Notes: generated from the letters alone by a model not told the origin. A stretch of 64,000 nt of DNA from Thuidium tamariscinum (GCA_947034885.2 OX344751.2:4030001-4094000); one strand, 5' to 3'. Positions 22,480 through 36,188 are shown, numbered from the stretch's first letter. Numbers and translations: made by a program.

Positions 22480-22870
22480 TACGGTGGAAGCACCCAAAAC
22501 TGTCCAAATAAGGAATTCAGCATAGTCGAAGGCATCTTTTTCTTTAAATGACATTTTTCTAGTACTAGCAAGTGAAAACCATGAATATTAAAAAAATATA
22601 GATTTTTTTGGATGTTGTATGTAATTTCTTTGATTTTTCAAAGTATTGGCTCCCTAGACCACTGGAATTGTGTAATAGGTGCACCCAAAACTAAAACCTA
22701 CTAAAATCAAGAATGACCCAATTAGATATTTATATGTGTCGTTGAAATGCATCATCCAATTAGAATTAAGCATGTGGCGAACACAATAAGGGAACTCTAT
22801 TGACCCAATTGGGTGAGTATGTAGTCTACTACAAGGGATACATTCGGGAATGGGTGTTTCTCCCTTATTT
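22480..22870. repeat. Dispersed repeat, inverted copy of 9480-9850
   Basis: Matches 9480-9850 in reverse orientation, including the 'tgtgtaataggtgcacccaa' tract at 22664 and the 'cgggaatgggtgtt' tract near 22845. No coding capacity is recognised. Confidence 0.55.
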
Positions 22871-24779
22871 GAAGAATTAGCAATTGAAAATGATGATTTT
22901 TCTTCCCAAAAAATAGATTTTTGGAGCAAGGTATTGAATTTCTATAAATTTACAATGAATTTTTTAAGACACCCTAAACTACACTCTAGAAAAAGTGCTT
23001 TCATTGGCATTGAAACCAAAATCTAGAAAAAAAATAGCAACTCACTAGTCATAGTGAAATTTTAGGACAATTCAATGACACTTAGGGAGAGACATTAACC
23101 CTTAAAGGATGGATTGGTGACTATAGGATTCATTCATTTTTATATCATAGGAACCATTGGTTTACAAAAATCCAAAAGTACTCATTGGAAGTGAAAGTAT
23201 TGTAAAAGATCTTAGTATAGAATTCCGTAGATGAATGATTGCATTTTTATTTTGTATAGAAAGATACTTTGTCATCCATTGGACACCAAACATTTGTATT
23301 GATGTTTATGAGTTAAGAAAAGTGTATTATATATTAATGGATATTTGGATGGTATTGGATGTTTCTACCTTAAGCATTAGAGGATGTATGAGGGCAAAGA
23401 GTGACCATGAGTTCTTTTGAGTTCCCGGACTATGGGAATGTGCCACATCAATAGTTTGACGTAATTGAGAGACTACTATGTCATAAAATTATTATTAATT
23501 TATTAATTTATTATTTATATTATTTATATTTTTGAATATTTGTTTTTGAAAAAAAAACATAGTTTTAGGTTTCTATAAAAAAAATTGAAATTTTTTTGAA
23601 GGAATTTTTTTTAAATTCAAAAATTCAGCCATTATGGGCTGATTTATTGTTTCAAGACAACACACATAATAGGCAAAAAAACAACCTTGAAACAGCCCTT
23701 TGTTGCCCTCAAATGTCTTCTAATGCTTTAATCATCAAAATAGTTGGGGGGGAGAATTGGATAGGCATGGCATGTTTTTTGATATATAAGGAATAATTGA
23801 AGTTGAGCTAAGTGTTATAATCCTTCAAATGATGCTAGTCCCTTGGATTGGCTCTTCAAAAATTTTGCAACTCCAATGATGAATAATGCTTAAATAAGTT
23901 TTAGATCTTAAAAGGGATGTAGGATAGTCCAAATTTGAATTTGAGAGTGATTTTTATACAAGCTCTATAAAGCTAATTTACAATTTTAAAAATCAACAAA
24001 CTTTCTATTATGAAAAAACTATACACTAAAATTGTGATTTGATATAAAATATTTAACTTGATGTATGCATCTCAAGGAGACAAAATAGACAACAAATTTT
24101 GAACAATAGATGAATGCAAATATGTCCCAAACACATAAGATCTTAATTTTTTCATCCATCTAATTGTTTTTAGATTCTTATATTAGTTTGAGATTTTTTT
24201 CTTATATATTATATAACTCAAAGGATACAAGTATAGTATACTTAAATAAATACATTTTCAATTCAAAAAGAATCCCCTGAATATCAACTTGAAAAGAAAC
24301 TAAAATTGTTCTTATTCTTAAATCACCATAAAGAGAGTTTTAAATTTTGAAAGAAAACAAAGTCATTTGGAAATTTAGAATATTCAACCTACAATTCATT
24401 AAATTAGAAGGTTGCTTTAGGATTAACAACTATTAGAGAACTTCACATACTAGTACACTATAATTTGTTATAATTGTACATTGGACACTAGAAACACTAT
24501 TTTTGAGTTAGTGTTGGTTGAAAGATTACTACTTTACAATGCTAATACCCACCCAAATAAATTTTCACAAGAAATTTGTACAATGGAAGACTAATTCTAA
24601 ATTTGAAACTTTTACTTTAAAAACATTTTTTGAAAATGAAGGTCTATTAGGATGCCTCAGCAACATACATATGCTTGTGGTGATACTAATTTTCTAGATG
24701 ATACTAACTAAGGTAGAGCCACCCATACCCAATCACTTCAACAATTTTGGAACACATCATGAGGAGTATGAGGCTTTGC

Positions 24780-25170
24780 AAAATTTTCCCATATAGTAAA
24801 ATAGGAGATATAGGGATTGCAAATTTTTCATAATTCTATGAAATTAAATGAAATTATTGTGATTTTTGAAAGCCAAAAAGTGCTTTGAACCCATAGCCAA
24901 TGTCTAGACTTTTCTAATTCCGATCATTCAAGAGACTACTTTCTTGATTGGTACTTCTAACACATTTTATGACAATTTGGAACATGTGTCATGACCTCAA
25001 TAGTCCCAACCTTGAAAATGAGGAAAAAATACACTCTAAGCTTTGATTAGAAATCTCTTCTAGCCTTGGTTGGAAATAGGCACATCCTACAAGTCGGATA
25101 TGGGTCCTTGGTCAAGAATAGGTGGTTCTACCTAAATGCCCTCTTCATCCTAGTACAACAAATCTCTATT
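24780..25170 (+). repeat. Dispersed repeat family R2, copy 1
   Basis: Related copies lie at 30680-31060 (same orientation) and about 34480-34830 (inverted). Shared landmarks are 'tttttgaaagccaaaaagtgc', 'ttctaattccgatca' and the 'gttggaaatag' tract followed by 'gggtccttggtc'. All copies are diverged, AT-rich and non-coding. Confidence 0.5.
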
Positions 25171-26389
25171 GTTCAACTCAATAGTTTGGATCCCAAACAC
25201 TAGTCTATAGCTCTATAAATTAACCCTTAAATGCAAAGGCCTCTAATGAGCTTCTTGAAATTTGCTCTACATTGAACAAAAAGTCAACATTTGCTTAGGT
25301 TACATCAATTTTTTGTGAATTGTAATTATAAAAATTCCAACAAAATATGTTAGAGATTCTGTGGTAGAAGAAATTACAACAATATCACTTCTAAATTGAA
25401 AGATTTTTAAGTTTGATTATGAGAGTGTTATAACTATAAAAGTGATTTAAAGTCTTTCAATCCTCTTAAATTCATGTGTCAAATCTAAAATTGATGTCAA
25501 CAAAAAAATCAATGAGGTTAAAGAACAATAATATATAATACTAATCGATTTAAGGCTTTTCAAAATCAACTCTACAACTTTTTTGAAAATGAATTTTTGA
25601 TGTGAATTTTTCTCCAAGATCTAGACAATGCATTTGAGTTCATTTTTAAGAGCCTCAATTCAAAAAACTCAGGATTTGCAATGGACACCTTTTGTACAAA
25701 ATCTTGAATAGAATATTCATGATCATTTATTTTTAAAATTAGATTTTTGATGCTAAAACCAAGCTCAAAAAGAATTTTTTAAAAACAAAAAAAATTCTAA
25801 AAGAAATTATTTTGTAAGGTTTTATTTAACTCCAAAGTTTTCTCTACACTAGAATTTGGGCTAGGATGAATCAACCCCTTGTTCCTCCCTAAGAGTCAAT
25901 TGTGAAATTTTTATATTTTCCATGCATGATAAAATTTGCAAATTTGAGTTATATTTGCAATCGAAGGCCCAAAATTACTAGTTAGAGGTTGTAAAAGAAT
26001 TAAATTTATCGAGTATAAAATAAATTTTTGTTTTTTTTACCATATCTTAAGAATGATTTGAAAGATGAGCAAGGGATCAATTCTCTCCAACTAGAAAGTC
26101 ATGCCTCTAGCATTCAAAGGTTAAAGTAGGACCACCCATTCATAAGTAGAGCCCCATCAATAATAAGTAGGGTGGCAAAATTGTTGGAAAAAGCTAAGAC
26201 TTGATATTGTTCTTTATATTTGAAATGGTTATAATAAAATTTCTTGTAAATTCATTCTATCTTATGTAGTATAAAATCACATAAAATTTAGCTATCTCCT
26301 TCATTTCTATCTTCTCACTTAACCCATCAACATCCTAGGGGCTCAAAAGTAGCCACACATAGTCTAGAATTTCAATTCAAAGTGCTATA

Positions 26390-27640
26390 ACTTAAGAATC
26401 CAATTACAAAATTCAATGAAACTTATTGAGAAAGTTGCACATTCTAGTCTAGTTTGTGTGGTAAAATTTTCAAATCAATCCAAGATGTACAAAATTATTG
26501 GAAGCCAATCAAAGTTCATGGATTCAATTTAATTTCACCAAATTGCAATTGATGGTTGCAACTCCAACGGCTTGTATCTCCTCCCATCCAATGTCTATTT
26601 TCAATAATAATTTGTTGAATTATATTTTTCTAAAAGTCTAGTAATTGTGTTCAAATTTTCATGGCACTCCAAATTGTTCTCAATGTTTGGAAGCAATTTT
26701 ATGTTCAAAAACCAAACATTTTTGGATTATAGTGAACTTTGTGTAGTCGTTCTAAATTTTTCATTTTTGACTATTTGCCTCGTGTAGTGTAAATGTACGC
26801 AATTTGTTGAATAGTTTTTACGTTTGTAAAGGTTAATAGACTAATTGTTAGATAGATCTAAAAGGTCTAATATCAAAAGATATGAATAGTGGCCAATCAA
26901 CTTGGAGGTTGTTCATTGTGAATAGTTCTCTAACCGATTAGATATAGCAAAAACAATTTGTCATTTCTATCTATCTCTCTCTCATTTTTTTCTCCAATAT
27001 CTTTAGAAATCAAGTTGTCTTCATTTTTCTCCTTGTAGTTTTCTTTATAATGCTTGATTGTGATTTTATATTCTTTTTTTTATTAGCTAGTGATTGGCTT
27101 TAGACTTTGTCAATTTTTCAATTGCCTAGTGATTGGCCTTGTAAATAATATTTTATTAATTCTCTTTCCTTATCCAATACAAAATTCCTTGCGAATGAAC
27201 CTTTACTACTATACTATGATAAAAATAACAATTTCAATGGCGTTGTTAATTTTTGGCATGACACTTTGGTAGCTTTTTTCTTCTTTATATGAGATCCATT
27301 TCTAATAATTTTTAGGAAAAGTTGTGCATTCTAGACTAGTTTGTGTAGCTGAAATTTCATATCAATCCAAGAAGTTGTGAGTGATTGAGAAGCATTTTAG
27401 TAGAGGGAAGTTCAATTGTAGATGTGTTTTTGCCCCATTTTTTACTATTTTTTTGACATTTCAAAGTCATTTAGCAATCACAATGAGCCAATTGAATGAC
27501 ATTTTTTTCACCAATGTGTTTGTATGTTGATTTTGAAGTACTTTTTGGCTTAAAGTTTTTTCATTTGAGTAGGTTTAGAATTCAAATTTCACCTCCAATT
27601 GTGTTTTTAAGAAAACTTTAGCATCTTTTTTCAACCCTAA
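26390..27640. repeat. Family R1 repeat with ~0.5 kb insertion
   Basis: The flanks 26390-26760 and 27310-27640 match 1-720 in inverted orientation. The middle, roughly 26775-27285, has no counterpart there, so it looks like an insertion. It contains a TATCTATCTCTCTCTC tract near 26960 and paired 'agtgattggc' motifs near 27090 and 27128. It could be a solo LTR or other non-autonomous insertion, but I could not define its ends or a target duplication. Confidence 0.4.
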
Positions 27641-28729
27641 AACATTATAATTTTGCAATCTATGCAACCAAATGACTCCAAATTTGTTTCATGTCATTTA
27701 CAACATGCACACTAGAAGATTATATGCATGGTTGAGATTTTTATACCTTAGTGACATGTAGACTTATAGGGCTAGAATAGCAATGATGTTTTTAAACCCC
27801 CAAAAAACCTTAGGGCCTTCATGAGTTAAGATAAATTTGCCTATGATAACTCCAATCACCCATGGCATGCCCCTAGTCAACTATTCATTAGAGTTTTCTA
27901 TCTACCCATGATAAAAAATAAATTTTAAATTGGAATTAAGACTACATTAAGTTGATTTGTGGTTATATTTACTACCTTGGGAGATGGTCATAGAGTTATT
28001 AGTCATTGTCAAAAGACACTTACACCTTTCTAGTGTAAACTCATCTTTAAAAGATATCTCTTTATCCTTCATGCCATGGCCATTTTTCGAAATCATGTAG
28101 CCATGTTAGAAAATATTAAAACTATTGCAGGTGATAAGATGACCATTATGGAAAAGCTTTTTGCTAATTTGGGCTAATCTACAAATTCTTTGAGGCCAAT
28201 TGGACAATACACTTCAAAAACTCATTAAGAAAACTCATACCTTCTCAAAAAATTAAAATTTCAATTGCTCTATTCATTCATCACATTTGTCTTTGTATAG
28301 AAAAAAAAATCTGTTTTTTTTCGTAAATTGCAACAAGGTAGACCACTTATTTTGCTTGTCACAAGGATGTTTACGTTATCTTTGTATTTGCTTTGCCTCA
28401 TACTACGGCACATTACATTTGAAACAAGGGTCTTTTTTTATTTTTTAAAAAGTGCCAAAGTGGCAATATAAAATGTTATAGTGGTGCTTCAAATTTCAAT
28501 ATTCATCCATGTATTGGATAGAAAATATCATATTAGAATACACCACATATTTATTATTGTATTTTAATCCATTATGTGACGATTTCATCCAATTTTTTTT
28601 AATTTTAATTTTTTTGGCAATTTCATCTAAAATTTTATTGCTTATTTTCTATGGGCTTAGTACAAGTTCCATTTTTTTGGTGCAATTTGATGATAAATCA
28701 GAAAACAAAACAAAACACTGGTCTAGAAC

Positions 28730-29130
28730 ACCTAAGAGATTCGGTTGTAGGTGGCTCCACCTGCCAAGTCCCCAACCCTTCTTTTGCTTATCCAGACTGA
28801 ACAGTCCCCAGCCAACAGTGCACGACCACGTGCCAAGTCCAGAATGGAGGTTACCCAAAGTCCCGTCCTTGGTCCTTTCCTAACCAGGGCCCAACCCAAG
28901 GCCCAACCCAGGGTCTAACCAGGGCCTGTTCTGTTCCTCAGCTTCCCCGGGGTCCGTACCAAAAGCTTGGGGTGGACAAGGTGCACCGGCACCGGCTGGC
29001 CGGTTGGGCGGCGCAGGTTTGCAGCCTCTGGGCCCAAAGACGGTTCTATAACGTAACTTCCGTCAGTCACAAGCCAGCAGCAAGTCAGGAAGGTAGAAGG
29101 CTCAGTAATAGGGCATCTAAGGGCTGAAAC
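28730..29130. other. GC-rich orphan patch in AT-rich DNA
   Basis: An abrupt GC-rich island in a ~30% GC landscape. It contains near-tandem CCCAACCCAAGGCCCAACCC-type repeats at 28886-28926 and a GGCACCGGCTGGCCGG tract near 28990. No convincing coding frame, rRNA or tRNA is visible. It could be a relict promoter or LTR fragment, or DNA of different origin. Confidence 0.4.
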
Positions 29131-32100
29131 TGAATTTGGGGGAGGTGAAACATCTTGAAATATTTTTCAGGACATTTTCCTTCAAAGACAAGAGGAATTG
29201 ACATCTGAGGTAGGTGCATCCAAAAGCCCCAGGAATTGGGCTATGGGTATCTTCAAGACATAATGGTGAAGATTGAATTGAAGAGGTGGAAGAGAATTGC
29301 AGATAGGGAATGGAACCGCAGTCAACTTTTTGATTTTCCAAAATATGACACAACAGTAGGGGTACAAAGTTTTGGCAGTAGAGTGTTTCAAAGCATTTGT
29401 AGGTTGCACTGAAATGGAGCAATAGCATTGAAAAAGTTGCATGCTCAAGTTGGTAGAAGTAACAGAGAAAAAGTTGGAAACTGTTTCAAAATGTGAAGAA
29501 AGTTGTGCCATTTTTATTTAATATTCAATATGAACTACTAGGATGGTTCTCTATGACACAAATTCATTTCAACTCTTTTTCCTATAATATAGTAGAGGGC
29601 TCGAAAACTGAGCAGGCATTTTCAACCATCCAGTAGGGGCTCTGAAATGGACATGTGAACTTTGGAAAAAAAAATTCTGAATTAATCTGGATTACAATGG
29701 AGCTTGATGACATTTGTTTTAACTTCTTCAATGAATGGTTTAAGAACCACAATTGGTTCATTCTAACTAAGTGGTTAGGTGTCTACTAATATAATTTAAA
29801 TTAAAATCTGTTGTTCAACTACTTTCTTACAAGTTTTAAGAAATCTGAAATAATGATTAAATCAAGCATTCATTTCAGATTTTGAAAGGGACACTTTTAG
29901 AAACCATTTCAATTACTTTACACATGTTGCAATGTTAGTTTTGGAACAAGGACTGATTTTTTTTCAAACTATGCATGGATGGGTTTTTCAGGGCCTATGA
30001 TCACATATAGGGACCTATAACAGACTGTGTTTGAAAATTCACAACTAATTCAATAATGCTTCAAAAAATATGAAACAACTTGTGTTAGATTCCTCATCTA
30101 TTTTTCTGTCACTGAAAAATAAAATAAAAATATTTTCATATCACGAGATACACGAAAAAGGCACATCAGTGCTTAGATGCTCGCTTTTTGAGCCTCTTAC
30201 CTTAATTCCACTATCATCTTAACAATCTCCAGTAAGTCCCTCATTAACAATTGCCTTGAACCTGTAAACACTGTGTTGTAATCACTAACCGCCATAAACT
30301 AATCATTGACAACTTCTACCACAACTGAAAACCATTTCAAAACTTTTTTTAAGTGGCGGTTTAAGACACTGAGCGATTTTGGGTGTATCCACTATAACCC
30401 AAGTCATTTCATATTTTTTTGGAGCTTTGTGGAATTAGTTATCAAATTTTGAAGTTGAAAGGACATAGGGCTTTAAAATGGTGCCCTAACTAAAATGTAC
30501 ATTGTTAGTACATTGCTGAAGGTTATGAAAAAGCAACATGTACAAATATTGTACATTTAAGGTAGGACACCATTTTACAATCTGCTCCATTTAAGAGCCT
30601 TCTACCTTAGTTTAGTCCAAACATTTATGGTAGAACCATGTGTAATCAATCATTTAAGGTATTCTAAACATAATCTAGTGTAGTGCAAGGCAAAGCAAAT
30701 ATTATTAGAAGTGCAAGGATAAAAATGATGGAGATTGCAAAATTTTTGGTAATTTTATCACATGAATTGAAATTACTATGAATTTTGAAAGGCAAAAAGT
30801 GCGTTGGGCCTATTGCCAATCCGTGGACTCTTCTAATTCCAATCACACAAAAAATTATTTTTTTACTCACTCCTTCCTACTTTGTTGCATACTACTTTGG
30901 GACATGTGCCATTAACTTTCAGAGTAGCCCTTAGTCCCAATTTTGAAATGGAGGAAAAAACACATCCTAGCTCTGGTTGGAAATATGTCCATCAATAGGT
31001 TGGCTATGGGATGTTGGTTTGTAGTGGGTGGTTCTACCTTAGTGTCCAATGGATGATAAGAAATCTTTCTATGTTAGATAAAGTACAGATGTTAATCCTT
31101 GGAATTTTTTGTGACAAACTAGGGATGTTTGTATAGTGGTTTGACCTCCAATGAGTGCTTTGGGGATTCTTTTAAGCAAATGATGTATTTTATACTAAAA
31201 GGGATGATTTTCATAGTGACGAGCCTATCTTTTTAGGGTTTAGGTCATAACTTTATTTGTTGCTTAAAGATTAAAGGTTATTGGAGGAAGGCTATCCAAA
31301 CTTAGATATCAAAATCTTTCTTAAATAGGCATCATGTAGCTTGTTCACATGACCAATCAAATGTAACCTTCAATCCTTTTGAAGGCCACAAACAACTTCA
31401 AAGCTACTGACCTCATTTTTTTTGTCAAAGTTTTTAATGTAAATACTACAAGTTGAAATTGTAATTCAAAATCCAAGATGAGATTGAAAGATGCATCTTT
31501 TGAAGATAAAGAAAATGATACCAAGGGAGTAAATATATTTGTCAAGATCTAAAAGAATTTTCTTGAAGACTCCTTAGAAAATCCAACTCCTTGGGCTAAC
31601 TTTGTTGTTTGAAGGTTAGAGAAGAGAGACAAAAAATAGCATTTGTATGAAATTAGCTGAACAAAATATGACTAAGAACCATGGGGTTGAATTTAGGGGT
31701 TGGTCAAGATTTCCTCATTGAGATGTTATTGACTTATTTAAGAAAGCCAAGGTGACAAAAAAATAGATCACAAAAGATGCATTTCTAATGAATTTCAACA
31801 ACTTGAATGTACCTCCTTGTTCTAAATTTGAATTTTAGTCAAATAAATCATCTTATTATAAATTGAACTCAATTAATGAAATGAAATGAACTTATAAATT
31901 AAGCATATTTCATTTCTATTCCAACTTGAATTTTTTTTTAAATTCCAATATTGAACTATTTTGAGCTATGTGAACTTTGGACCTATAACCATTGTATACC
32001 AAGACTCTAATCATAGAATGACACAAAAATTTGGATTAGACTATGATGTTCTACACTATAATATATATGTGGTGTAATTTAAAAAAAATTCAAGTATATA

Positions 32101-35100
32101 TTGTATTTTATATGAATTTTCTTCACATTTTTGAAAAAAAACACAATAATTTTTAAATTTCATTGAAAAAATTATAATTCTATAATTTTATAAAATAAGA
32201 TGCATAATCTCATCTCTAAAAAAAATACACCAATACTTTGTAGTCAAAATGAACATTCAAAGTAGGGAATACTAACATTGTTCAAATAATCATATACTAA
32301 TTTTTATAGGAGTTGAGGATGATTTCAAATGAACAATAGGATAGCAATATCTAAAAGAGATGCTTTTTAATCTCCAACACCTAAAAACCGTACCTATCCA
32401 CAAAAATCATACATTGCCACTAACTAAAAATCCTTGTAACTTTCATCTCATTAATCAAAATGGAATGATTCTAAACTTCCTACATATTTACAAATCTAAA
32501 GAATGAATCTCTAGTTTTTGTTTATTAAAAAATTGTTTTCAAAGAGCTTTTCAGAGTTGCTAGGGTACCCGCTAAGCAATGAAAATAGCATATCATACAA
32601 CTATGCTAGTAGTCAATAGTTATAAAAAAATTTGGACTTGAAAGCTATTTTTTGAGCACATGCTCAAAGAAAAAGTGAAAAAAATCCATTTATGGTGAAT
32701 TTTCTAAAATTTATTTGTTGCCAAAGAAAACATTTTCATTGCACTTAGGGATTAAATCTTCTTTTATATACATTTATTTTGTAGTAAATTATCTATGGCA
32801 TTGGCATTTAGTATCATTTGTAATCTTAATTTTAATATTATGCCTATTCTTTTGTTCAATTTTTTGGGGTGCCCAAATAGTATGTCAAACATATAGTATC
32901 TCAAAAATGCAATAAAAGTAAAAATTTTGCATGATTACATGAGTGCCAAAGCATTCTCAAAGTTGTCTACTTGGGAATCCAATGGCCTAATTGCAACCAA
33001 AACCTTAACTTTTGTCATCAGCAATTGCAATGAATTTCCTTTTTTTCATCATAAAAAATCCCCTCAAAATTTAATATAAGTCCCTCAAACATTTGAAACG
33101 CTACAAACTTACTTTGTATATATACACTTTTTGTGGGCTTCCAACAATGTCAATGGCACCCCAAGTTGCTTGTTGGCTATGGAAATCCCAATGGAGTGAA
33201 AAGACAAATTGTTCTTTGGAAGCAATTTTCTAATTTCTAGTGCAAACAAGATTTGAAAATTTACCATCTTTTGTCTTGTAGGTTGGAATAGAGCAAATCT
33301 TGCTTTGTGCACACACACTTTTCACTAAAAGCAACTCCATTGGCCTAGCAATTTAGGACAAATGTTTGTCTCATAAGTATAGATTGTAAAAGAAACAAAA
33401 AAACTTGAAGGAATTAGTTGCTTATATGGACCTATAGAACTATGACCTATTGACCTAATGTTGTAGCTTGGTGCTCCAACACGTCCTTTAAACTATAGAA
33501 GATTACTAGGTTTGATATAAAAAGAAAATTGCAAGCACTGTCAACAAATCAACAAATGGTTTCATTGAATTCTATTGAAGTAAGTTTTTTTTGTTATTCA
33601 TAGGTGTTTTTTTTGTTGCAAAATATATCATGCTAAATACAAACTTGCATGAAGACTAATTTTACTTGCAAAATTTTCTCAACACGTATTTTATCAATGT
33701 TAGTGAATAAATTACTTTTTAAGTTGAACTAGCAGAAAAAACCATGCTACCATAGTTTAATAAAACTATGGTAGTTTAATAGTTAAGGGAGAGGCACCCA
33801 ATGGCGCACCCATACCCAATGCCATCCGTTTCTACAACACACAATCATTTCAAGCTATAAATGTAGGTAGGCTATACATGGCTTATTTCTTTTGACCTAA
33901 AACAATAAGCAATCTACAATTGCGCTACATTTATGTTCTAGGATGAACGACTGACTTAGAAATGGACGGTATTGGGTGCAAGTGCGCCATTGGGGTGAGG
34001 CTAGATGGCCCCTTATGCAATCAATGGTCCCTAACACAAAGGAAAAAATTGGTTCATTGGATTTCAGATTTAGCCGAAAGGTTATTGTTTAAGAAAATAT
34101 TAAATTTTTTTAACATTCATCTGTGATTAAAACAAAACCATTTCTATTGTACATTAATTTTAATTTTAAAATTTAAAATACAATTATCTGTAAAAATTAT
34201 GTTCAATAATTTTTTATTTATAATTTATTTTATTTATTTGAATTTTTATCAATTTCTTCTTAGCATGACTATACCACTAATTGAATGATTGAAAAAATTC
34301 CTATGTTGCCAAAAAATATAGTTTGGTTGAAAAAAATAAAATCATAGGATGTAGATTGTTTTTTAAAACATTGCTATCATTGGAATTAGAATTTTTCAAT
34401 TCCATAAATAAATATTTAACAATTTCGTATTTTGACTCATCCTCTACTTCTTTCGACTATGGTAGAGGCACCCATTACTAATTAGAGCCCCATCAACAAT
34501 CAATAGGGTATTATACTTCCAACTAAGGTTGGAATCGATTTCCAATTTCTCGTTGGAATATATATTTCTGTACTTTTTCATAGCTTAAACCAATAACTTA
34601 ATGACGCATAAATGAGAAAGGAAGTAGGAAGGAATAAGTGGGAAAGTAGTTCTTAAATGATTGGAATTGGATGACTTTAAATGTTGGTCATGGGTCAAGC
34701 CCAACTTTTGCTTTCCAAAATTCATAGTAATTTCAATTCAAGAGATAAAGTTACCAAATTTTTTGCAATCCCCATCATTTCTATCAATACACCTCTAAAA
34801 ATATTTGCTTTGCCTTGCACAACCCTAAAGCATGTCTAAATGTGCTTGTTTGATCGGTTATGGGTCCATCACCCAAAACTATTTTTTTCATATGTGTTTT
34901 ACAATTTCAAATGATTTGAAATTTTTTAAACATGAAGCCAACTTGCCATGAAGAATGAATTCAAAGGGTAACCACCATTTTGGTCATTTTTTCATACAAA
35001 TGTAAGCTTCTAAAGTACAACTACCTATTTTTTCACAAGGCCCTCCTTCCCAAAGGGTTTTTGTCAATTCAAACACTAATATGATCCTACAATCTACATG

Positions 35101-35468
35101 GTGGAATTTAAATAAAAAAATTTCACATCTCCTCAAACTAGACTATTACAAGATCTTACAATTGCATCTATCCAAAAATGTTTTTTTTTTCTAAAATTTG
35201 ATATTTGTACTAGAAACGGTAGTATAGAAGCATTTGGGATGAAAACAAAGTCAAAAACCTTTAGAAATTAAGCCTACGTTGAGACAATTTTTAAATCAAG
35301 AAAATTAGCCGTTTGCCAAACTAATCCTCATTCTTCATACTAATGATAAGTGCCACAAAGTTTCATGTTATTTCACTTAAAAATTTACAAAATCTATGAC
35401 TAGAAGAAAACTAATATTCTTAATTTTTACATTAATGTACAATAAAGTTCAATTTATTTCATTTACTT
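29131..35468. other. AT-rich intergenic repeats, no gene
   Basis: 29990-30120 and 30300-30480 are partly complementary, so the interval is a decayed foldback, and 30330-30560 resembles 2210-2460 inverted. 30680-31060 and 34480-34830 are family R2 copies. 32460-32640 resembles 6480-6680. 34880-35290 resembles, in inverted orientation, the 5700-6160 region. No gene is supported. Confidence 0.45.
33783..34018. mobile_element. Foldback MITE-like element
   Basis: The left arm 33791-33835 (GAGGCACCCAATGGCGCACC...) is complementary to the right arm around 33957-34002. The arms are about 45 nt and roughly 80% matched. Complementarity may continue out to TTAAGGG/CCCTTAT. No coding capacity. A target duplication is not clear. 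A separate perfect hairpin on TACCATAGTTT lies just to the left near 33750-33775. Confidence 0.55.
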
Positions 35469-36188
35469 TCACAATTTCATAGCTGCTTTAGACTTCAAAT
35501 TTTGAAATCTCCATACGACAATCGACAATTTAGTCTCAATTCCCATATTAGGATCATATCGCATGCTTGTGAGAATTTCCGCTGCATCTTTCACTTGATT
35601 ATTTTCTATTATAGAGAGGTTTACATCATCGTCTTTTTCTTTGATTGTATTTCTATTCAAAGAACCATCGTTACTCAATGTTGTCATTGAAGATTGTGGA
35701 GTGGTGGTACTTCTTAATTTGCATTCCAAGGAGCAATAAAGGGCATCTTTATTCCCATTTTCTGTTTTTATTGGTGCATTGCAAATAACACAACAATGAT
35801 TCACATTGCTCTTGCGGATATTACTCCTTTGAGTAGGACCTCGCAGATCTGCATTTGCTTTCCTTCGAAGGAAGTAAAAGAAATCTTTGGTGCAAGCAAA
35901 CCTTTGAATACCAGTTGTATCAAGTTCATAGGTTGCTGCATCTTGAACTAAAATCGCACATCGTGATGTGACTTTGCGGACTTGCAAATATGGATGACCT
36001 TTATGCTTTTGGTGAGATTGGAAATCCCTTTTCTTGCACAAACCTCCAAGTTTGCATTGGATGCAAAAGTATTTCTTACATTGGGAGTGTTCACCACATG
36101 AACAATTTGGGTTAGTGGGAAAATAGGTGCCCATTACAAAATCAATTAGCCATGCTGGAGTTGGGTTTTGTGGAATAATATCATCCAT
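35469..36188 (-). CDS. PLATZ-domain zinc-binding protein, single exon
   Basis: A 239-aa minus-strand ORF spanning a PLATZ (plant AT-rich sequence and zinc-binding) domain in the expected order: PAWLIDFVMGTYF; the Cys/His cluster HSQCKKYFCIQCKLGGLC followed by HQKHKGHPYLQVRKV; the DTTGIQRFACTKDFFYFLRR block; and the second cluster CCVICNAP...YCSLECKL. PLATZ proteins bind A/T-rich DNA and mostly act as transcriptional repressors or Pol III cofactors. The C-terminal ~75 residues are Ser/Thr/Asn/Asp-rich and unlike relatives I know. Plant PLATZ genes usually have introns; this ORF has none, suggesting a retrocopy or an unusual lineage. An upstream in-frame Met at 36254 would add 22 residues, but 36188 gives the usual short N-terminus before PAWL. 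The ORF is intact, but expression is unknown. Confidence 0.8.
   Translation of the reverse strand: MDDIIPQNPTPAWLIDFVMGTYFPTNPNCSCGEHSQCKKYFCIQCKLGGLCKKRDFQSHQKHKGHPYLQVRKVTSRCAILVQDAATYELDTTGIQRFACTKDFFYFLRRKANADLRGPTQRSNIRKSNVNHCCVICNAPIKTENGNKDALYCSLECKLRSTTTPQSSMTTLSNDGSLNRNTIKEKDDDVNLSIIENNQVKDAAEILTSMRYDPNMGIETKLSIVVWRFQNLKSKAAMKL

Larger units (their letters stand above)
19857..28729. other. AT-rich intergenic repeat desert
   Basis: About 9 kb with no recognisable gene. It is composed of diverged dispersed repeats, several of which are listed separately. Open frames here are short, low-complexity and unsupported. No RNA gene was seen. Confidence 0.5.

Noticed and set aside
28509-28883. 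124-codon frame entering the GC-rich patch.
   Set aside because: Composition switches abruptly halfway, and no protein similarity is recognised.
29100-29135. Short similarity to a conserved 18S rRNA stretch (GGGCATCTAAGGGC).
   Set aside because: Only about a dozen bases match and the flanks do not follow rRNA, so chance is likely.
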